NCBI GenBank assembly: GCA_964606405.1
Contig: CAZSGH010000056.1
Coordinates: 1 to 15,871, forward strand
Length of the DNA stretch: 15,871 nt
Source of the DNA: GCA-002282575 sp964606405
Lineage (GTDB): Bacteria; Pseudomonadota; Gammaproteobacteria; Thiomicrospirales; Thiomicrospiraceae
Direction of reading: 5' to 3'
The notes under the pieces: generated by a model
The model's input: only the letters and a program-made list of their open reading frames with translations
The model's database searches: none
Told to the model about the DNA's origin: nothing
Position numbers and translations under genes: made by a program
Shown here: in pieces, positions 6,948-14,497 of the stretch
Layout of the letters: the number at the start of each line of letters is the position of its first letter
Position numbering within the stretch: position 1 is the first letter of the stretch

Positions 6948-8969
6948 ATGGCATCCAATAGCCGCATGGCATACAAACTCGAAGAACACGTTAACGATTG
7001 GGTTAAAACCAAGTTTGATAAACTGAAACTCAAAAATCAGAAAGACTATTACACAGAGTCGGCTATTCCCGATTACCTTAAAGAAGCCCTAAAAGGGCGT
7101 GCTAAAACAGAAAATAAAACCAATTTCGGTAAACCTGATTTTAGTCTGACAAAATATCCTGTCCCTGTTGTTATCGAGAACAAGCTCGGACTTCAAAAGC
7201 TGATCGCCGAAACGAAAGACGGCATCAAATTTGATGATAAAAGCATCCAAAATTACGCGGCTAATGGTGCGCTTTACTATGCCACAGGCATGATTGCATC
7301 GGGCAAATACCACGAAGTTATTGCGATTGGCATAGCGGGCGATTCTGATGAAGCCGTCGAGCTAAAAGTTTACTACGTTTATGGATCGGGTGAACATTCC
7401 TACAAATTGCTGGACGATGTCACCACGCTCGACTTTCTCGAAAATGAAAAAACCTTTGACGAGTTTTATAAAAATGCCAGCTTAACCGATGATGAAAAAC
7501 ATGACATTCTCATCAACTCGCAAGCCGCATTACAAAAGTACGCTAAAAGCTTAAACAAGCTCATGCACAACCACAATATCACCGCGCCACAGCGTGTGCT
7601 TTATGTGTCTGGTATGTTGTTGTCGATGCAGAATGTGGTAGACACCTTAGGCAATAAAATTCAAGATGGATTAGTACCAGAAGACTTAAAAGGGATACAA
7701 ACCGAATCTAAACGTGACGGCGTGCAGATTGTTAATCAAGTTAAAGAGTTTTTAGTTGCTCGCAATATTCCTACCGATAAACAAAGTCTGATGTTAGCCA
7801 GTTTTTCCGAAATCTCAAAAGATGCCCAGCGTGATGAAATAACCGAACTGGACAAGGAGGTTTCTAAGCTCATCGACGGTAACGCTAGCAGTAATAAGCA
7901 AATTTTTACATTCATTTATCATAATATTTTTTTGTCGATTGATGCAATGGCAGGACACCTCGATATTATGGGTGAGATGTATTCGGAATTCTTAAAATAC
8001 GCCTTGGGTGACGGTAAAGAAATCGGTATTGTCCTCACGCCGCCCTACATTACTAAAATGATGGCAACCATTCTCAACGTCAATCAAAATAGCAAGGTGA
8101 TGGACTTAGCGACAGGTTCGGCTGGTTTCTTAATTTCGGCAATGGAGATTATGATTCAGGATGCTGAAACGACTTTTGGTAAGAAGACATCGGCTGCGGA
8201 TGCAAAAATGCACACGATTAAAAGCCAGCAACTCATGGGTGTTGAGCTGAATGCCGAAATGTTCACGCTTGCTGCTACCAACATGATTTTGCGCGGAGAC
8301 GGTAGTGCTAATATTCAAAAAGGCAATACTTTTAGTACGCCCGAAAAACTCTACACCGACTTTAACGCCAATCGGTTGCTGCTCAACCCTCCTTTTAGTT
8401 ATACCGAAAATGGTATGCCCTTTATCGCTTTCGGGTTAGATAAAATGGAAAAAGGCGGATTAGCAGCCATTATTATTCAAGACTCTGCGGGTTCTGGCAA
8501 AGCGGTAAAAACGAATCAAGCCATGCTCAAAAAACATACGCTGATTGCCAGTATCAAAATGCCAACAGACTTGTTTCAACCGATGGCAGGTGTGCAAACC
8601 AGCATTTATATTTTAGAAGCGCACACGCCGCATGACTTTGAAAAAACGGTTAAGTTTATCGATTTTAGAAACGATGGTTACAAACGCACCAGTCGCGCCT
8701 TACAAGAGCTAGACGAACCGACCCAACGCTATGCCGATATTGTCAAAATTTACAAAGCAGGCAAAAGTGCCAAGGTGGAAGCAAACTGGCAATTAAATGA
8801 TGTTTATGTCGAAGACTTTATTAGCGCAAGTGGTGCCGATTGGAATTTCGACCAACACAAAACCATCAACACTAAACCGACTTTTGACGACTTTAGGAAA
8901 ACCGTTGCCGACTATCTGGCATGGGAAGTTGACCAACTGCTCAAACGGGATGATTCGCTGGGAAAGTAG
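6948..8969 (+). CDS. Fused PD-(D/E)xK endonuclease / N6-adenine DNA methyltransferase, BcgI A-subunit-like (Type IIB/IIG)
   Basis: This 673-residue protein joins a nuclease-like N-terminus to a HsdM-type gamma methyltransferase. The N-terminus has GKPDFSL and, after a short strand, VVIENKLG. Asp64, Glu77 and Lys79 fit a PD-(D/E)xK site. The helical HsdM-like middle leads to EIGIVLTPPYITKMM, SAM-binding motif I DLATGSAGFL (from Asp386) and catalytic motif IV NPPF (480-483), the N6-adenine type. BcgI uses this layout: an A subunit of about this length that cuts and methylates, plus a separate specificity B subunit. No hsdR gene lies nearby, which supports the fused reading over Type I. The alternative is an HsdM with an inactive N-terminal domain. 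An ATG at 6930 would add six residues. The gene starts 67 bases after cobQ and ends 11 bases before the specificity gene. Confidence 0.85.
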   Translation: MASNSRMAYKLEEHVNDWVKTKFDKLKLKNQKDYYTESAIPDYLKEALKGRAKTENKTNFGKPDFSLTKYPVPVVIENKLGLQKLIAETKDGIKFDDKSIQNYAANGALYYATGMIASGKYHEVIAIGIAGDSDEAVELKVYYVYGSGEHSYKLLDDVTTLDFLENEKTFDEFYKNASLTDDEKHDILINSQAALQKYAKSLNKLMHNHNITAPQRVLYVSGMLLSMQNVVDTLGNKIQDGLVPEDLKGIQTESKRDGVQIVNQVKEFLVARNIPTDKQSLMLASFSEISKDAQRDEITELDKEVSKLIDGNASSNKQIFTFIYHNIFLSIDAMAGHLDIMGEMYSEFLKYALGDGKEIGIVLTPPYITKMMATILNVNQNSKVMDLATGSAGFLISAMEIMIQDAETTFGKKTSAADAKMHTIKSQQLMGVELNAEMFTLAATNMILRGDGSANIQKGNTFSTPEKLYTDFNANRLLLNPPFSYTENGMPFIAFGLDKMEKGGLAAIIIQDSAGSGKAVKTNQAMLKKHTLIASIKMPTDLFQPMAGVQTSIYILEAHTPHDFEKTVKFIDFRNDGYKRTSRALQELDEPTQRYADIVKIYKAGKSAKVEANWQLNDVYVEDFISASGADWNFDQHKTINTKPTFDDFRKTVADYLAWEVDQLLKRDDSLGK

Positions 8970-8980
8970 ACAGCCACTCA

Positions 8981-10162
8981 ATGCAACGCCAACTTAAACA
9001 GTTGGAAAAAGAATATAGCATTGAGTGGCGAGAGTTTAATCTTGAGGCGTTATTTGGAAAATCAACACGCGGTCGCAGATTAAAGTCAGCCGATCGTATT
9101 GATGGTAATTTGCCATTCGTTACAGCTGGAGAAGTAGAAGCTGGTATTTCAGCATGGATTGGTAACGATGTTCGTATATTTTCAAGAAATACGATAACTA
9201 TTGATATGTTTGGCTCTGCAAAATATCGAGGGTATGAATACGGAGCTGATGACCATGTGGCGGTTGTGCATACTGAAAACTGGCATCCGCAAGCAGTTAT
9301 GTTTTTAACAGCAGCTATACATAAGTCTTCTCATGCAGGGCAGTTTGATTATTCAAGAAACTTTTACGCAACTGATGCAGATGAATTGAATATCCAACTC
9401 CCAACCATCACCCAAAACGGTACACCACTAATTGCTTTTGATTTTATGGAGCGATTTATATCGACGCTGGAGGCGGAGCGTCTAGCGACGCTGGAGGCGT
9501 ACTTAACAGCAACGGGATTAAAAGACTATACTTTAACAGATGAAGAGCAGACAGCACTGGATCATTTAGTTGCTGTGAAATGGGGTGAGTTTAAGATTGA
9601 GGATGTGCTTGTTTGGCAGAACAGCATTGCTGAACTAAACCCTCTGCATTTGGATTCATTAAGCGTTTCTAATGAGAAAAAGTATCCGTTTTATGGTCAA
9701 GCAACAACCAATAATGGCATCATTGAATATCGCCACTTACAGGATGAAGTGTTAAACAATAAACTAGGTAAGCCCACTATTTTGATTCACTCCAATAATC
9801 AAAATACCGTTTACTTAGATACTCCTTTTTACCTGAAAGACGGGCATGGGGCGACCAGCGTACTACAGTCAGATCATTTAGATAAAATGACAGCGCAATT
9901 TTTCATTGCTGCAATTAAAAAAGTTATCTTACAAAAATACACCTATAATTCAAAAGCAACAAAAATAGAGCTTAAAAATACTTATATTAGTTTACCTCTA
10001 AAACCAGACAATACACCTGATTACGACTATATGAGTCTTGTTATTTCTGCTATGCAAAAAGTGGTCATCAAAAATGTCGTGTTGTATGCTGATAAAAAGT
10101 TAACGGCATCAAAGCAAATCGTTGATGTTAAGCAAACCCTATTAAGCGGTAACGTTTCGTGA
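8981..10162 (+). CDS. DNA specificity subunit with two target-recognition domains (HsdS / BcgI B-subunit-like)
   Basis: This 393-residue protein probably selects the DNA sequence for the preceding methyltransferase-nuclease. Two target-recognition domains are visible. The first runs from about EWREFNLEALF (15-25) through GNLPFVTAGEVEAG and ends near residue 143. The second starts at KWGEFKIEDVL (200-210) and contains KYPFYGQATTNNGI. They are separated by a helical spacer holding TLEAERLATLEA (162-173), as expected for a bipartite recognition site. The length is close to HsdS and somewhat longer than BcgI B as I recall it. The start has only a weak ribosome-binding sequence, so coupling to the gene 11 bases upstream is likely. 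The stop TGA overlaps a GTG that opens a broken copy of the AlbA_2 gene. The recognition sequence cannot be read from the protein. Confidence 0.88.
   Translation: MQRQLKQLEKEYSIEWREFNLEALFGKSTRGRRLKSADRIDGNLPFVTAGEVEAGISAWIGNDVRIFSRNTITIDMFGSAKYRGYEYGADDHVAVVHTENWHPQAVMFLTAAIHKSSHAGQFDYSRNFYATDADELNIQLPTITQNGTPLIAFDFMERFISTLEAERLATLEAYLTATGLKDYTLTDEEQTALDHLVAVKWGEFKIEDVLVWQNSIAELNPLHLDSLSVSNEKKYPFYGQATTNNGIIEYRHLQDEVLNNKLGKPTILIHSNNQNTVYLDTPFYLKDGHGATSVLQSDHLDKMTAQFFIAAIKKVILQKYTYNSKATKIELKNTYISLPLKPDNTPDYDYMSLVISAMQKVVIKNVVLYADKKLTASKQIVDVKQTLLSGNVS
9462..9499 (+). repeat. Exact 14-base direct repeat in the spacer helix of the specificity gene
   Basis: The sequence CGACGCTGGAGGCG occurs at 9462-9475 and again at 9486-9499. 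The offset is 24 bases, exactly eight codons. It codes for the two TLEA units of TLEAERLATLEA in the helix between the recognition domains. Some Type I specificity subunits carry short repeats at this place whose copy number sets the spacing of the half-sites. Confidence 0.8.
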
Positions 10163-10284
10163 CTAGCCTCCCTATTAACCTCTTCGACCGACTCCACCAA
10201 CGACATGTGGAGAGTGAACGCATTGAGTATAAAACGGGCAAGATGCGGTATTCAAAAAATGTACTGAGTTATGACCACAAGTAA
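10159..10284 (+). pseudogene. Truncated 5' fragment of an AlbA_2-domain ATPase gene
   Basis: A reading frame of 41 codons begins with GTG at 10159, overlapping the specificity gene stop as GTGA, and ends with TAA at 10282-10284. Residues 4-27 read LPINLFDRLHQRHVESERIEYKTG in two adjoining parts (LPINLFDRLHQR and HVESERIEYKTG). They match the beginning of the intact AlbA_2 gene at 14494, which has LPINLLDLLHQR and HVESERIEYKAG. After Gly27 the similarity stops abruptly and 14 unrelated residues follow. It is therefore a broken copy. It may still be translated by coupling, and its stop lies 20 bases before the OLD gene start, so it could act as a leader peptide. Confidence 0.85.
10167..10239 (+). 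repeat. Left copy of a 73-base direct repeat flanking the OLD/UvrD cassette
   Basis: By eye, 10167-10239 aligns without gaps to 14505-14577 with about 8 differences in 73 bases. Five of these are silent in the shared reading frame. Homology ends sharply after the GGC codon at 10237-10239. The first codons differ by one extra codon in the right copy. Confidence 0.88.
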
Positions 10285-10290
10285 CAGTTC

Positions 10291-10295
10291 AAGGA
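10291..10295 (+). promoter_or_regulatory. Ribosome-binding site of the OLD nuclease gene
   Basis: AAGGA lies nine bases before the ATG at 10305 and just after the stop of the truncated AlbA_2 fragment. It gives the cassette its own translation start and fixes the start codon. Confidence 0.6.
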
Positions 10296-10304
10296 TATGT
10301 AGAT

Positions 10305-12614
10305 ATGAATATAGCTCATTTTGATATCAAGAACTTTCGCAAGCTAAAAAGTTGTCGAGTTGAATTGGCGGGAGATAGCACAATTTTTGTGGGTGCAAAC
10401 AATAGTGGTAAAACGTCTGCTATGGACGCGTTGATTATGTTTCTGAAAAAGAGCAAGCGAAAAGAGCTTTCTACTACTGATATTACTTTGTCTAACTGGG
10501 AAGCTATTAACCAAATTGGTGCTGATTGGATAACGGAAAGTGAAAAAGAAACCACGAATACCGCTAAGCCAGATTTAACTCTGAATGCATGGCGTCAACA
10601 GTTCCCAACGCTTGATGTATGGCTAAAAGTAGAGGAATCACAAATACATTATGTCAGTCATATATTGCCCACTTTGGACTGGGATGGTGGACTACTAGGT
10701 GTCCGGTTAGTTTTAGAGCCGAATAATACAGAGAAACTTTTCAAAGCTTACATGAACTCTTATTTGGCTGCCAAGGAAACTATTGCAGCACGCAAGTCAG
10801 AAGCAGTTGACGTCACTACTCGTTTGACTCTATGGCCAAGTTCAATGCGTGATTTTTTGGATAGAAAGCTTCAGGATTTTTTTGAGGTCAATTCGTATGT
10901 GTTAAATCCTTCGTTGGTTAACGACATAGAAGCGCAACCATTCACTGACTTAATGGATGCATTGGACGGTGACCCATTTGATGGTCTTTTTAAGATTGAT
11001 ATCATTAATGCTCAGCGTGGTTTTTCAGATCCAAATGCTGGCGAAGGTAAGAAGAATTCCGACCGACGCTTATCCGCACAGTTACGTAGTTACTTTAACG
11101 AACACCTTGATCCTAATGATTTACCTGATGAAAGTGATCTTGATGCGCTTGAGGCGATAGAGAACGCAAAAACAGCATTTAATCAGAAATTGAAAAGTAG
11201 CTTCAGCTCTGCTATTGGTGAGTTAGAAGGGCTTAATTATCCCGGATTTAGTGACCCACAAATTTTGCTATCCAGCGAGGTCAATCCTCTTGAAGGATTA
11301 AATCATGACTCGGCAGTACAATTCAAAGTTATCCGAAGTGACGATCCTTTAGGTGATGATTTTTGTCTGCCTGAAAAATATAATGGACTAGGTTATCAAA
11401 ACCTGATTTCCATGATTTTTAATCTTATCCGATTTCGTGATGAGTGGATGCGCGTTGGTAAGGCTGGTAAACGTGAAGACAGCAGTAACAAACCAATAGA
11501 ACCTTTACATTTAATGTTAATCGAAGAACCTGAAGCTCATTTGCACGCACAAGTACAGCAGGTATTTATCAAAAAAGCGTTTAGTGTACTACGCAATCAC
11601 CCCGATCTTGGAAAAAATCAGCATTTTTCAACGCAAATGGTTGTGAGTACACACTCAAGTCATATTGCGCACGAAACAGACTTTACTGGGCTTCGTTATT
11701 TCCGCAGAAATCATCTTGTCAGTGAGTTTGACATGCCGAGTGCATTTATCGTCAATATGTCTGCAACATTTGGAGAGGATAGAAAAAAAATAAAGGCAGA
11801 GACAACGATTGGAGTACAAGAGCAAGAAAGATTAGCAACAGCGAAATTTGCAACGCGCTATTTAAAAACAACGCATTGTGATCTTTTTTTTGCCGATGCC
11901 GCTATTTTGGTTGAAGGTCCTGCTGAGCGAATGTTAGTCCCTCACTTTATTCGATATCATTATCCAGAATTAGATAGAAGCTATATATCACTTCTAGAAA
12001 TCGGGGGCAGTCATGCACACAGATTGCGTCCATTAATTGAGGCTTTAGGAATTCCTACACTTGTTATTACGGATCTTGATTCCATTCAGAATAATTCAAC
12101 AAGTAAAGCCCGACCAGCAATAGGCCAAAGCCTCCGTACTGGCAATGACACATTAAAAAACTGGGCACCAGCAAAAACCTCATTAGATGAGGTTTTAACT
12201 GTCTCGGATAAAGATAAGATAAAGAGCAATGGAAAGGTGAGAGTTGCGTATCCTTGTTCTGTTTCAATTCAGTTTAATGAATCTGATCGTGTAGAAGAGA
12301 AGGCCATACCTTATACATTTGAGGACGCTTTGGTTTTAGCTAATGTAAAAAAATTCAGGAATATGTCAGGAACAACGGGGCTTATCAAGAAGATGGTTGA
12401 AGCCGTTAAGCAAGCAACTCTCGATGCTGCTTGCCAAAAGATGTTTAATGAACTAGATAAGAACGCAAAGAAAGCGGAAATGGCTCTAGAGTTGTTGTAT
12501 TTGGTTGAACCAGATTCCTTAGAGCCACCAAAATATATAGTTGAAGGGCTTGATTGGCTAAAAAGTCAGGTTATGTCTCCTTCTACACCTGTGGCTACAT
12601 CGGTGGAAGAGTAA
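10305..12614 (+). CDS. OLD-family ATP-dependent nuclease (ABC ATPase plus TOPRIM), Gabija GajA-like
   Basis: This 769-residue protein combines an SMC/RecF-like ATPase with a TOPRIM nuclease. The N-terminus MNIAHFDIKNFRKL and Walker A GANNSGKT (30-37) are typical. A long middle region follows, then a signature-like NGLGYQNL (360-367), Walker B LMLIEEPEAHLH (403-414) and a histidine switch VVSTHSSHI (446-454). The TOPRIM part has Glu537 in ILVEGPAER and Asp590/Asp592 in VITDLDS, the expected metal-binding acids. OLD proteins encoded beside a UvrD-type helicase are class 2. In Gabija the pair (GajA/GajB) restricts phage DNA. This protein is clearly longer than the roughly 580-residue GajA, with extra sequence before the signature and after the TOPRIM core, so it may be a divergent branch. 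It overlaps the helicase start by one base. Base composition is AT-rich compared with the cobalamin genes. Confidence 0.9.
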   Translation: MNIAHFDIKNFRKLKSCRVELAGDSTIFVGANNSGKTSAMDALIMFLKKSKRKELSTTDITLSNWEAINQIGADWITESEKETTNTAKPDLTLNAWRQQFPTLDVWLKVEESQIHYVSHILPTLDWDGGLLGVRLVLEPNNTEKLFKAYMNSYLAAKETIAARKSEAVDVTTRLTLWPSSMRDFLDRKLQDFFEVNSYVLNPSLVNDIEAQPFTDLMDALDGDPFDGLFKIDIINAQRGFSDPNAGEGKKNSDRRLSAQLRSYFNEHLDPNDLPDESDLDALEAIENAKTAFNQKLKSSFSSAIGELEGLNYPGFSDPQILLSSEVNPLEGLNHDSAVQFKVIRSDDPLGDDFCLPEKYNGLGYQNLISMIFNLIRFRDEWMRVGKAGKREDSSNKPIEPLHLMLIEEPEAHLHAQVQQVFIKKAFSVLRNHPDLGKNQHFSTQMVVSTHSSHIAHETDFTGLRYFRRNHLVSEFDMPSAFIVNMSATFGEDRKKIKAETTIGVQEQERLATAKFATRYLKTTHCDLFFADAAILVEGPAERMLVPHFIRYHYPELDRSYISLLEIGGSHAHRLRPLIEALGIPTLVITDLDSIQNNSTSKARPAIGQSLRTGNDTLKNWAPAKTSLDEVLTVSDKDKIKSNGKVRVAYPCSVSIQFNESDRVEEKAIPYTFEDALVLANVKKFRNMSGTTGLIKKMVEAVKQATLDAACQKMFNELDKNAKKAEMALELLYLVEPDSLEPPKYIVEGLDWLKSQVMSPSTPVATSVEE

Positions 12615-14497
12615 TGACAGAGCTGATTGAAACCAAAACGGTTGATGATGAGATATACAGATGTCTTGATCTAGACAATCCTAAAAGTTTCTTTCTATTT
12701 GCTGGCGCAGGCTCTGGAAAAACCCGTTCATTAGTTGAAGTGTTGAAACGTTTTCGCACGAACAACATTCATCGTTTAAGAATCAATTCACAGAAAGTAG
12801 CTATCATTACTTATACCAATACCGCTTGTGATGAAATTAAACGTCGCTTGGAGTTTGACCAAGCTTTTAGTGTTTCCACCATTCATAGTTTCGCTTGGGA
12901 GTTAATCAAACCATATCAGCATAACATCAGAGAATGGTTGCGGATAAGACTACAATTAGAGATTGATGAACTTCACGCAGCCCAGTTAAAAGGAAGAGAA
13001 GGAACTAAAGCTGCAGAGGATAGACCTCGACAAATCGCAGCAAAACAACGACGTCTGGATTCGCTAGACCAAATCAGGAAATTTAGTTATAACCCCAATG
13101 GTGAAAACTCAAGTAGAGATTCTTTAAATCATGCTGAAGTAATAAGTGCAACGACTGAGTTGCTTACTAATTATCATCTCTTGCAACAAATTCTGGTTTG
13201 TAAATTTCCGATACTACTCGTAGATGAAAGCCAAGACACAAAAAAAGAACTAATCGATGCTTTATTTGCAGTGCAAAGCTTATATCGGGATCAATTTACA
13301 TTAGGTCTGTTCGGCGACATTATGCAGAGAATTTATAACGATGGAAAAGAAGATTTAGGCTTAGCACCACTTCCACATGATTGGCTTACTCCAAAAAAAG
13401 AGCTTAATCATAGATGCCCTCGTCGCGTAGTGACGCTCATTAATAAAATTCGCGCCCAAGTTGATGAAAACCAGCAAAAGCCAGCTAAGGATGAAGAGGG
13501 GCTTGTTAGATTATTTATTGCAAATACTACTACTGAACTAGACAAGAAAAATTATGAGAACTTCGTTCGCAAAAAAATGGCGGAGCTTACTGGCGATGAT
13601 TTATGGATAGGTGAAAGGAGCAGCCAAAAAGTGCTCACCCTAGAACATCATATGGCAGCACAACGAGGAGGGTTTTCAAATTTTTTCATTCCGCTTTATG
13701 GAGTAGAAAAACTTAAAACGGGCTTACTTGATGGTTCAAATTCTGGCATAAGCTTTTTTTCAGAGAAAGTTTTACCACTAGTTAACTCTTTGGAGGCTGG
13801 TAATCATTTTTCTGTTTCTAAAATCGTTAATAAATATTCTCCACTTATTTCTAAAGAACATCTTGAGCAAAGCAGCGAACCTAAATCTGACTTAATAAAA
13901 GCTAAAAGAGCAGTTGATGCTCTTTATTCGCTGTGGAACGAAGACTCTGACCCTACCCTAATCAGTATCGTTAAAAAAATTCATACCAGTAATCTATTTC
14001 CAGTTCCTGAATTGCTGGCACTGATCGCAGAAAGGCCTGAGCATCATTATGAGGACTCAGAAGATGATAATGATAGGGATCGTGTTGTTGATGCTTGGGA
14101 TGCCGCACTAACTGCTCGTTTTAGTGAGTTTAAAGAATATGTCTCTTATATTTCCAATGAATCACACTTTGGCACTCACCAAGGCATTAAAGGGCTTGAA
14201 TTTCCAAGGGTCATGGTCATTTTAGATGACGATGAAGCTCGTGGCTTCCTGTTTAGCTACGACAAACTATTTGGTGCAAAAGTCCCATCAAGAACAGATA
14301 TTGATAATGAAACGAAAGGAAAAGATAGCAGTATTAGCCGTACTCGACGTCTATTTTATGTTACTTGCAGCCGTGCGGAAGAAAGCTTAGCAATCATCGC
14401 TTACACTACTGAGCCAAATAAAGTGAAAGAGAATGCGTTAGCCCAAGATTGGTTTACGGAAGAAGAAATTGTTATGGAACCGGATGGCAAATTATGA
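12614..14497 (+). CDS. UvrD/Rep-type superfamily 1 helicase, Gabija GajB-like
   Basis: This 627-residue protein has the SF1A helicase motifs in order: Walker A AGAGSGKT (30-37), motif Ia ITYTNTA (65-71), STIHSF (88-93), motif II LLVDESQD (201-208), motif III LGLFGDIMQRIY (230-241), then GTHQGIKGLEFPRVMVI (motif V) and RRLFYVTCSRAEESL (motif VI) near the C-terminus. The charged 110-155 region (many Arg, Lys and Glu) looks helical. An acidic stretch EDSEDDNDRDR lies before motif V. The ATG at 12614 overlaps the OLD stop as TAATG and fits the conserved start. An in-frame ATG at 12554 would add 20 residues from within the OLD gene. Tight coupling to the OLD gene indicates a two-protein complex as in Gabija, where GajB is shorter (about 490 residues). 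It ends with an ATGA overlap to the AlbA_2 gene. Confidence 0.9.
   Translation: MTELIETKTVDDEIYRCLDLDNPKSFFLFAGAGSGKTRSLVEVLKRFRTNNIHRLRINSQKVAIITYTNTACDEIKRRLEFDQAFSVSTIHSFAWELIKPYQHNIREWLRIRLQLEIDELHAAQLKGREGTKAAEDRPRQIAAKQRRLDSLDQIRKFSYNPNGENSSRDSLNHAEVISATTELLTNYHLLQQILVCKFPILLVDESQDTKKELIDALFAVQSLYRDQFTLGLFGDIMQRIYNDGKEDLGLAPLPHDWLTPKKELNHRCPRRVVTLINKIRAQVDENQQKPAKDEEGLVRLFIANTTTELDKKNYENFVRKKMAELTGDDLWIGERSSQKVLTLEHHMAAQRGGFSNFFIPLYGVEKLKTGLLDGSNSGISFFSEKVLPLVNSLEAGNHFSVSKIVNKYSPLISKEHLEQSSEPKSDLIKAKRAVDALYSLWNEDSDPTLISIVKKIHTSNLFPVPELLALIAERPEHHYEDSEDDNDRDRVVDAWDAALTARFSEFKEYVSYISNESHFGTHQGIKGLEFPRVMVILDDDEARGFLFSYDKLFGAKVPSRTDIDNETKGKDSSISRTRRLFYVTCSRAEESLAIIAYTTEPNKVKENALAQDWFTEEEIVMEPDGKL

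Noticed and set aside
6948..10162. Ordinary Type I hsdM-hsdS pair with hsdR missing
   Set aside because: The methyltransferase has a nuclease-like N-terminal domain (Asp64, Glu77, Lys79), which fits the BcgI layout better. Type I is kept only as an alternative.
10185..10304. Promoter for the OLD gene within the truncated fragment (TTGAGT with a later TATTCA)
   Set aside because: The spacing is about 20 bases and the -10 match is poor, so it is not supported.
12554..12613. Upstream in-frame ATG giving the helicase 20 more residues
   Set aside because: It lies inside the OLD gene. The added residues lack helicase similarity, and ATG 12614 forms the usual TAATG overlap with the OLD stop.
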